From contig QHMQ01000066.1 of NCBI GenBank assembly GCA_003217835.1, positions 1 to 9,982 of the forward strand: 9,982 nt of DNA, given 5' to 3'. Position numbers and translations under genes: made by a program. The notes beneath the pieces are model-generated. The model had not been told where the DNA came from and did no database searches. It saw only the letters and a program-made list of their open reading frames with translations. Below, one piece after another: positions 5,975 to 9,982 of the stretch; the stretch's first letter is position 1, and every line of letters starts with the position of its first letter. Source of the stretch: Verrucomicrobiota bacterium. Lineage in GTDB: Bacteria > Verrucomicrobiota > Verrucomicrobiia > Chthoniobacterales > UBA10450.

Positions 5975-6358
5975 ATGGATATCATGACGCCTGATCCCTA
6001 TTTTTTTATCATCATTTTTGTCGGCGTCGCGCTCGTATTTCCATTGCTGCCGCTGGCATTGGCCTGGCTCTGGAGACGTTTTTTCCAGCCGCCAAAGCCG
6101 GGTGCGGAAAAAAATGCGATCTACGAGTGCGGGGTCGAGTCCCTCGGGGAAGCCCAAGTGCAGTTCAGATCACAGTATTATCTCTACTGCATCATTTTTC
6201 TGATCTTCGACGTCGAGGCAATTTTTCTGGTGCCGTTTGCGGTGGCGTTCACCGGTTTGCCGGTCGGAGCTTTCATTGCGATCTTGGTTTTCCTGCTATT
6301 GCTGATTGAAGGACTCGTTTGGGCATGGAGTAAAGGATGCTTAAATTGGGCGAAATGA
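5975..6358 (+). CDS. nuoA: NADH-quinone oxidoreductase subunit A
   Basis: NuoA is a small membrane subunit of respiratory complex I, located at the junction between the quinone site and the proton-pumping arm. The 127-residue product has three transmembrane helices (about residues 9-29, 64-84 and 92-115), the usual number. Between the first two lies the conserved loop containing KNAIYECGVESLGEAQVQFR, with the family ECG motif, followed by QYYLYCIIFLIFDVEAIFL with its conserved acidic residues in the second helix. Start choice: a GTG at 5972, ATG at 5975 and ATG at 5984 are all in frame with no decisive ribosome site. I took the first ATG; MTPDPYFF from 5984 is also reasonable. It opens the nuoABCDI block and is separated from nuoB by a 52-nt A/G-rich spacer. 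Confidence 0.96.
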   Translation: MDIMTPDPYFFIIIFVGVALVFPLLPLALAWLWRRFFQPPKPGAEKNAIYECGVESLGEAQVQFRSQYYLYCIIFLIFDVEAIFLVPFAVAFTGLPVGAFIAILVFLLLLIEGLVWAWSKGCLNWAK

Positions 6359-6410
6359 CTTTCGACGTTAAAAAGGTTAAAAGGGTATAGATTAGAGGGT
6401 TAATCAGGAC
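6359..6410 (+). other. A/G-rich spacer between nuoA and nuoB
   Basis: The spacer contains GTTAAAAAGGTTAAAAGGG (6368-6386), a two-copy GTTAAAA-type repeat, followed by AGAGGG at 6394-6399, which is a plausible if distant Shine-Dalgarno, and AGGA at 6406-6409, too close to the ATG at 6411. It is the only gap of note inside the nuo block. Confidence 0.4.
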
Positions 6411-7034
6411 ATGAGCGGGCAAATCGACGAAGGGCTTCGGAGCGAACTGCAACGACAGGGGATCTGGGTGACCTCGATGCAGGATCTTTACAATTGGGGT
6501 CGACGGAGCTCGATCTGGCCGCTGCAGTTTGGGCTGGCTTGTTGCGCGATCGAGATGATCGCCACCGCGGCATCACGCTACGACCTCGCGCGGTTCGGTG
6601 GCGAAATTTTCCGGCCATCGCCGCGTCAGGCCGATCTGATGATCGTGGCGGGGACAGTGACCAAGAAAATGGCGCCGCAAATTGTGAGGCTCTACAATCA
6701 GATGCCTGATCCGAAATACGTCATTTCCATGGGTGCCTGTGCAATTTCCGGTGGACCATTCAAACAAGGCTATAACGTGCTTAAAGGAATCGACCGTTAT
6801 ATCCCGGTCGATGTTTACATTCCCGGTTGCCCGCCACGCCCCGAAGCGTTGTTACACGCTTTCATGGAACTACAGCGGAAGATCGACGGGCAGAAGCTGA
6901 CCGGCGACAACAGGGCCGAGCATCTCAATCCGGCTCAACCGAGCGAGTTTCCAGTGCCGGCGTTCGGCGCACACGATTTGGAGCCGCCAGCGAATCCGGA
7001 TGTTTTTGAGCCGCCGAAGATCGAGCGCACCTGA
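6411..7034 (+). CDS. nuoB: NADH-quinone oxidoreductase subunit B (N2 cluster subunit)
   Basis: NuoB carries iron-sulfur cluster N2, the final electron carrier that reduces quinone at the interface with NuoD. All four ligands are visible: the adjacent pair C44-C45 in QFGLACCAIEM, C110 in SMGACAISGGPF and C140 in VYIPGCPPRPEAL. The conserved RPSPRQADLMIVAGTVTKKM (68-87) is intact, including the arginines and prolines lining the quinone path. The protein is 207 residues; the fold ends near 165 and the remaining roughly 40 residues are a Pro/Glu-rich C-terminal extension that varies among lineages. The ATG at 6411 gives a standard N-terminus. The stop is followed by a single base before the nuoC GTG, so the two are probably translationally coupled. 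Confidence 0.97.
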   Translation: MSGQIDEGLRSELQRQGIWVTSMQDLYNWGRRSSIWPLQFGLACCAIEMIATAASRYDLARFGGEIFRPSPRQADLMIVAGTVTKKMAPQIVRLYNQMPDPKYVISMGACAISGGPFKQGYNVLKGIDRYIPVDVYIPGCPPRPEALLHAFMELQRKIDGQKLTGDNRAEHLNPAQPSEFPVPAFGAHDLEPPANPDVFEPPKIERT

Positions 7035-7035
7035 C

Positions 7036-7704
7036 GTGGAATCGCTGGAGCAAATCAAAGGCGGCGCCGAGGCCGCTGTTCCTGGAGCTAAGATCGACAT
7101 CATCCCAAATCCCGGCCCGTCGCAGCAATCGTCATTGTTGATTGACAATGAACACGCGGCCGCGGTCGTAAAATTCCTGCACGATGATCCGGCATTGCGA
7201 CTGGATTTTTGCTCGAACGCGACCGGTGTGGATTGGCTTGATCGCACCGTGAAGAAGACCGTGAAAGTGAAAAGGGTCATCGACGGCGAGGAGAAGGAAG
7301 TCGATGAAGCGCACGAGGAATTGGTCCCCGGCTATCTCGAAGCGGTTTATCACCTTTACTCGATGACGCATAAACATGGTCCGGTCGTGATTCGGATGCG
7401 AACGGTCGATCGCGCAAAGGGCGCGCGTTTGCCGTCGCTTACACCCAGTTATCGGAGCGCTGAATTTCAGGAGCGGGAAATTTTTGATCTCTATGGTATT
7501 CGGTTCGACGGCCACCCGGATCTGCGGCGCATTTTGATGTGGGACGAGTTCCAGGATTATCCGATGCGCAAAGATTATCGCGAGCCCGATGATTACGAAT
7601 ACGAGCCGACGCCGCATGACGATGTGTTGGCGAAGGCGAGAGAGCATTACGCTCCGCGGCCGTATTTGGATGGCGCGGAAAATATCACTGCGCAACCGCA
7701 ATGA
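7036..7704 (+). CDS. nuoC: NADH-quinone oxidoreductase subunit C (30 kDa subunit)
   Basis: NuoC is a peripheral-arm subunit of complex I that packs on NuoD and NuoB. The 30-kDa signature is clear at residues 146-176: EREIFDLYGIRFDGHPDLRR, then ILMWDEF, then YPMRKDY. The usual proline of the LRRILMPD segment is W169 here, and two tryptophans often seen just before the ERE motif are Y139 and F144. The N-terminal half has the normal alpha/beta fold (LLIDNEHAAAVVKFLHDD, then SNATGVDWLD) followed by a highly charged segment at about 70-98 (KKTVKVKRVIDGEEKEVDEA) that appears to be an insertion before the conserved YHLYSM strand. I chose the GTG at 7036, one base after nuoB stops. An in-frame opening at 7000 would overlap the end of nuoB and adds an Arg/Ser-rich stretch that looks like out-of-frame nuoB. 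The stop overlaps the nuoD start (ATGA). Confidence 0.95.
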   Translation: MESLEQIKGGAEAAVPGAKIDIIPNPGPSQQSSLLIDNEHAAAVVKFLHDDPALRLDFCSNATGVDWLDRTVKKTVKVKRVIDGEEKEVDEAHEELVPGYLEAVYHLYSMTHKHGPVVIRMRTVDRAKGARLPSLTPSYRSAEFQEREIFDLYGIRFDGHPDLRRILMWDEFQDYPMRKDYREPDDYEYEPTPHDDVLAKAREHYAPRPYLDGAENITAQPQ

Positions 7705-8867
7705 GCGCGACGATCCAAACCTTCGAGCCAGCCGAGCGACCACCAACGACAATGGGCGCACGGCTCGAGGGCGAGTTGATGGAAGTGTCGATGGGGCCGC
7801 AACATCCCTCGACCCATGGGGTGTTTCGCATGAACGTCGCACTCGAAGGCGAGATCGTCCGTAAGCTGAAGCCCGTTTTCGGGTACCTGCATCGTAATCA
7901 CGAAAAAATCGGGGAGAACACCAGCTACCTCGGCTCGATGCCTTACACTGACCGGCTCGATTACTTTTGCTCAATGACAAACAACTGGGCCTACGCCCTC
8001 AGTGTCGAAAAGCTCGCCGGCATTGCGGTTCCCGCGCGCGCCGAATATCTGCGCGTGATTCTGGCCGAACTAACCCGACTTCAAAATCACGCCTCGCTAC
8101 TCGGATTTCTGCTCAGCGATATGGGCGCGTGGGGCACCCCCCTCATGTACGCATTTCGCGAGCGTGAGAAGATTCTCGATCTGTTTGAGTCGCTCTCGGG
8201 CTCGCGCATGATGTGCGACTACATGCGTTTCGGCGGATGCCGAGTCGATGCGGGACCGGATTGGATGGAGCGCGCAAAGAAGATTGTCGATTCGTTTCCG
8301 CGATTTTTGGATGAATTCGAGAACCTGATTCTTTCGAATGAGGTTGTCATCGCCCGCACGCAAGAGGTCGGCAAACTGTCGGCCGATTTGGCGATCAACG
8401 CCGGCATTACTGGCCCAATGCTCCGCGCGTGTGGGGTCAACTACGACGTGCGAAAAGTGGATGGCTATGGATTCTACCCGCGCTTCAAATTCCGGGTGCC
8501 GCTTGGCGAGCACGGTGATACCTACGATCGGTTAATGATGCGTGCGCTCGAAATGCGAGAGAGCGTCGGAATCCTTAAGCAGGCTTTCGAACAAGTCCCG
8601 GTGGGTCCCGTCATGAATCCGAAGGTGAAGATTCGTGCCTTTCGCCCGCCCGCGGGCGAAGCGTACGGACGCATCGAAGCGCCCAAAGGCGAACTCGGTT
8701 TCTATCTAATCAGCAACGGCGGAACGAATCCGTACCGTTACCGAGTGCGGCCGACGAGTTTCATCAACCTGACAGTTCTGGAAGATCTTTGCCTTGGGCA
8801 TACAGTCGCCGACGTGATGGTAATCCTGGGCAGCGTGGATATCGTGATGGGAGAAGTCGATCGATGA
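7701..8867 (+). CDS. nuoD: NADH-quinone oxidoreductase subunit D (49 kDa subunit)
   Basis: NuoD forms most of the quinone-binding cavity of complex I and derives from the large subunit of NiFe hydrogenases. The 388-residue product is full length, with MGPQHPSTHGV at 31-41 (quinone-site loop; H35 and H39), then GYLHRNHEKIGE at 61-72 (the 49-kDa signature) and SMPYTDRLDY at 79-88, whose tyrosine region faces the quinone headgroup. It continues with RVILAELTRLQNHA, GGCRVD, ITGPMLRACGVNYDVRK, and ends in VILGSVDIVMGEVDR, the conserved C-terminus that fills the former nickel-site cavity. The signature normally has Gly or Ala after LHR; this protein has Asn (N66). The ATG at 7701 overlaps the nuoC stop as ATGA, and its own TGA overlaps the nuoI start in the same way, so the C-D-I genes should be translated in step. 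Confidence 0.98.
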   Translation: MSATIQTFEPAERPPTTMGARLEGELMEVSMGPQHPSTHGVFRMNVALEGEIVRKLKPVFGYLHRNHEKIGENTSYLGSMPYTDRLDYFCSMTNNWAYALSVEKLAGIAVPARAEYLRVILAELTRLQNHASLLGFLLSDMGAWGTPLMYAFREREKILDLFESLSGSRMMCDYMRFGGCRVDAGPDWMERAKKIVDSFPRFLDEFENLILSNEVVIARTQEVGKLSADLAINAGITGPMLRACGVNYDVRKVDGYGFYPRFKFRVPLGEHGDTYDRLMMRALEMRESVGILKQAFEQVPVGPVMNPKVKIRAFRPPAGEAYGRIEAPKGELGFYLISNGGTNPYRYRVRPTSFINLTVLEDLCLGHTVADVMVILGSVDIVMGEVDR

Positions 8868-9460
8868 TTGGCGCAGGCATACTGAGTGGCATGGCGGTTA
8901 CCTTGCGAAACTTCGTCGGAAGTTATTTCGAGAAGGAGCGTCTAATTACGGTCCAGTATCCGGAGGAACGCAGTCCGCTACCCGAGAACTACCGCAACTT
9001 TCCATTCCTTATTTACGACACCGATGATCCGGAGGCCGGATTGCGATGCGTTGCCTGCAAGATCTGCGAGAAGGAATGCCCGCCGCAATGCATTTATATT
9101 ATTAAGAGCGAAGACAAGAAGCCCGATTACATGGGCAAGCCGCAGTTTTATCCGGCCGTCTTCGACATTGATATTTCCGTCTGCATGAGCTGCCAGATCT
9201 GCGTCGAGGTTTGCCCGTTCGAAGCGATCAAAATGGACAAGGTTTACGAACTAAGCAGCCGCGAACGGTTCGACGCGTTGCTCACTCGCAAGAAGGAGCT
9301 GTCGAAGTCGAACACGTACTATCACAGCATTTGCCCGACCGAGGCCGCAGAGGTTGATACCAAACTGGCCGAAGCTGCCGCCAAAAAGAAACCAGCACCA
9401 GCCGCGTCTACCGCTGGAGCAGCACCGGCCATATCCCAGGGGTCGGCCACTTCAGTGTAG
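8864..9460 (+). CDS. nuoI: NADH-quinone oxidoreductase subunit I (two 4Fe-4S clusters)
   Basis: NuoI is the ferredoxin-like subunit carrying clusters N6a and N6b that pass electrons to N2 in NuoB. Both binding motifs are complete: C62-x2-C65-x2-C68-x3-C72-P and C107-x2-C110-x2-C113-x3-C117-P. The N-terminus (GILSGMAVTLRNFV) is the amphipathic helix that lies on the membrane, followed by ITVQYPEERSPLPENYRNFP, a family marker. After about residue 172 the protein ends in an Ala/Pro/Lys-rich tail (AAAKKKPAPAAS onward) absent from short NuoI proteins. I chose the ATG at 8864, which overlaps the nuoD stop as ATGA and has GGGAG at 8849-8853; a longer in-frame opening at 8789 lies inside nuoD and adds unrelated residues. 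It is the last gene of the block: no nuoJ follows, and nuoH is not upstream as it is in most bacteria. Confidence 0.97.
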   Translation: MIGAGILSGMAVTLRNFVGSYFEKERLITVQYPEERSPLPENYRNFPFLIYDTDDPEAGLRCVACKICEKECPPQCIYIIKSEDKKPDYMGKPQFYPAVFDIDISVCMSCQICVEVCPFEAIKMDKVYELSSRERFDALLTRKKELSKSNTYYHSICPTEAAEVDTKLAEAAAKKKPAPAASTAGAAPAISQGSATSV

Positions 9461-9517
9461 GCGCTCATCATTTTCCGCACAATTCGAAATCCAAGACCGG
9501 AAATCTGAAATCTCGTT

Positions 9518-9557
9518 GCCAGGGTAGCGAAATCGGCAGACGCGCCACACTTAGGAT
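9518..9557 (+). pseudogene. truncated tRNA-Leu (UAG), 5' half only
   Basis: The sequence follows a bacterial tRNA-Leu from the first base. It has acceptor strand GCCAGGG (9518-9524), TA, D-stem GCG (9527-9529), D-loop AAATCGGCAGA with the invariant GG at 9535-9536, D-stem CGC (9541-9543), G26, anticodon stem CCACA (9545-9549) and anticodon loop CTTAGGA (9550-9556) with anticodon TAG (9552-9554). After 9557 the match stops: the 3' anticodon strand should be TGTGG but TTGCG follows, with no Leu-type variable arm, no canonical T-arm and no CCCTGGC acceptor strand anywhere in the remaining window. It is therefore a broken gene, an attachment-site remnant, or a gene split by an insertion larger than the window. 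Confidence 0.55.
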
Positions 9558-9619
9558 TGCGAAATCGTCGATTTCAAACATCGCTCTTCGTTTCAAAAAG
9601 CAACTATTTACGAGAGAAA

Positions 9620-9674
9620 ATGGGGCCTACTCCGCAAAATTGACCCAATCGCGATAGACGAGTAGAAGCCCCAT
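9620..9674. repeat. large imperfect hairpin downstream of the tRNA fragment
   Basis: ATGGGGC-CTACTC at 9620-9632 pairs with GAGTAG-AA-GCCCCAT at 9660-9674: 13 base pairs with a 2-nt bulge on the right arm. The 27-nt loop holds a further small pairing, ATTG/CAAT, around 9639-9649. It could act as a terminator for the nuo transcript (no T-run follows, though), an attachment-site structure, or a small palindromic repeat. Confidence 0.45.
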
Positions 9675-9700
9675 CATTCTAGCACAAATCCTAGCACAGG

Positions 9701-9726
9701 GACGCGCCAGACTTCGCGTCATCTGG
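9701..9726 (+). repeat. second tRNA-Leu-like anticodon-arm sequence
   Basis: GACGCGCCAGACTT at 9701-9714 matches GACGCGCCACACTT of the tRNA-Leu fragment (9539-9552) at 13 of 14 positions. Unlike the first copy, its CCAGA (9707-9711) is followed by a matching TCTGG (9722-9726), giving an intact 5-bp anticodon-type stem. The loop between them is 10 nt (CTTCGCGTCA) instead of 7 nt, with no Leu anticodon. It looks like a duplicated or recombined piece of the same tRNA family. Confidence 0.4.
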
Positions 9727-9866
9727 TCCTGTACTTACGCCATGAGACCATTGTGAGTCGTGCCGGTCGCGCAGCGCCCGGCGTTTCGCGATATGTGAAA
9801 AGTGGAGCCCTGATCGCAGCGAGACGCCCTTGGCGATAACCTCACCTCATCTAAAAGGAGCCGCTC

Positions 9867-9982
9867 GTTGCCACACCCGAAGCGATCGCATCGGTCATCT
9901 CCTCACTTCCCGATCAGCGCGAGGGAGACGTTTTGCGATTCTCCACGACAATTCGCAAGTTTTTTGGAAGCGACGCTTTGAG
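9867..9982 (+). CDS. possible start of an unidentified gene, cut by the window edge
   Basis: A frame with no stop runs from just after a TAA at 9852-9854 to the end. It reads like a genuine protein (ATPEAIASVISSLPDQREGD then VLRFSTTIRKFFGSDAL). AAGGAG at 9855-9860 is the best Shine-Dalgarno in the window and points to GTT at 9867, which is not an accepted start codon; TTG at 9868 is in a different frame and stops at 9981. A TTG at 9933, preceded by GGGAG at 9923-9927, is the first in-frame legal start. Either the gene starts there, or there is a base change or error at 9867-9869, or this is a decayed gene start. I do not recognise the product. Confidence 0.25.

Larger units (their letters stand above)
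9461..9866 (+). other. non-coding region after nuoI with tRNA remnants and hairpins
   Basis: There is no credible gene on either strand in these 406 bases. In order the region holds: a GAAATCTGAAATCT motif (9500-9513), inverted relative to the copy at 4165-4178; a tRNA-Leu 5' half (9518-9557); a small palindrome GAAATCG-T-CGATTTC (9561-9575); a large hairpin (9620-9674); a direct repeat CTAGCACA (9679-9686 and 9691-9698); and a second tRNA-like anticodon-arm sequence (9701-9726). From about 9732 to 9850 I see nothing recognisable. I also see no clear terminator directly behind nuoI. Confidence 0.5.

Noticed and set aside
7132..7980. 282-codon minus-strand open frame opposite nuoC and nuoD
   Set aside because: It lies entirely opposite two well-conserved genes, is Arg/Ser-rich with no recognisable domain, and is explained by GC-biased codon use on the coding strand.
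9627..9734. Short minus-strand open frame ending GLLLVYRDWVNFAE, possibly the end of a degraded integrase
   Set aside because: Only about 35 codons lie between stops, it is interrupted upstream and contains no diagnostic motif. I cannot tie it to a family from sequence alone.
9557..9982. Group I intron inside tRNA-Leu
   Set aside because: Known tRNA-Leu group I introns sit in the anticodon loop of UAA genes. I find no P7-type conserved core and no 3' exon (CCCTGGC acceptor strand) within the window. It cannot be fully excluded because the window ends.
1..9982. CRISPR array, toxin-antitoxin pair, phage genes or transposase
   Set aside because: No regularly spaced repeats, small paired genes or recombinase motifs were found. 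The only repeats are the short palindromes and tandem units listed.

Overview
The window reads as a chromosomal core region of a free-living bacterium. Gene content, a GC-rich but A/T-punctuated intergenic style, weak Shine-Dalgarno signals, intergenic palindromic repeats and the RpoA N-terminus (MPIRYGRFEMPK) suggest a soil-type Verrucomicrobiota, perhaps a Chthoniobacterales/Spartobacteria relative. That placement is inference from style and would need a RpoA, NuoD or ScpB tree. All recognised protein genes lie on the plus strand.

Layout. (1) Positions 87-767 hold scpB (chromosome segregation), whose ATG overlaps the stop of an open frame running in from the left edge. (2) Positions 944-1987 hold an exported serine hydrolase of the beta-lactamase/penicillin-binding fold. 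(3) Positions 2023-3952 hold a lemA gene followed by two TPM-domain genes: one exported, with a membrane anchor and Gly-rich tail, and one small and apparently cytosolic. An elaborate palindromic element fills the lemA-TPM gap and ends directly against the TPM start codon. (4) Positions 3953-4254 form an intergenic stretch with a double-hairpin palindrome and a 7-bp tandem repeat. (5) Positions 4255-5861 hold rpoA and rplQ, without the usual rpsM/rpsK/rpsD in front; L17 has a long charged C-terminal tail. (6) Positions 5975-9460 hold nuoA-nuoB-nuoC-nuoD-nuoI, tightly packed (1-nt gap, then two ATGA overlaps), encoding part of respiratory complex I. nuoE, F, G and H are not between D and I, and no nuoJ follows I. 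(7) Positions 9461-9982 are mostly non-coding: the 5' half of a tRNA-Leu(UAG) that breaks off after the anticodon, a near-copy of its anticodon arm about 160 bp further on, a large hairpin between them, and possibly the start of another gene at the right edge.

The coding part is conventional. NuoB/C/D/I form most of the quinone-reducing connecting module, NuoA is a membrane subunit, and rpoA/rplQ supply transcription and translation. I did not find a convincing new protein system. The parts that merit a second look are the structured intergenic elements, the broken tRNA locus, the split complex I operon and several lineage-specific protein tails and insertions.
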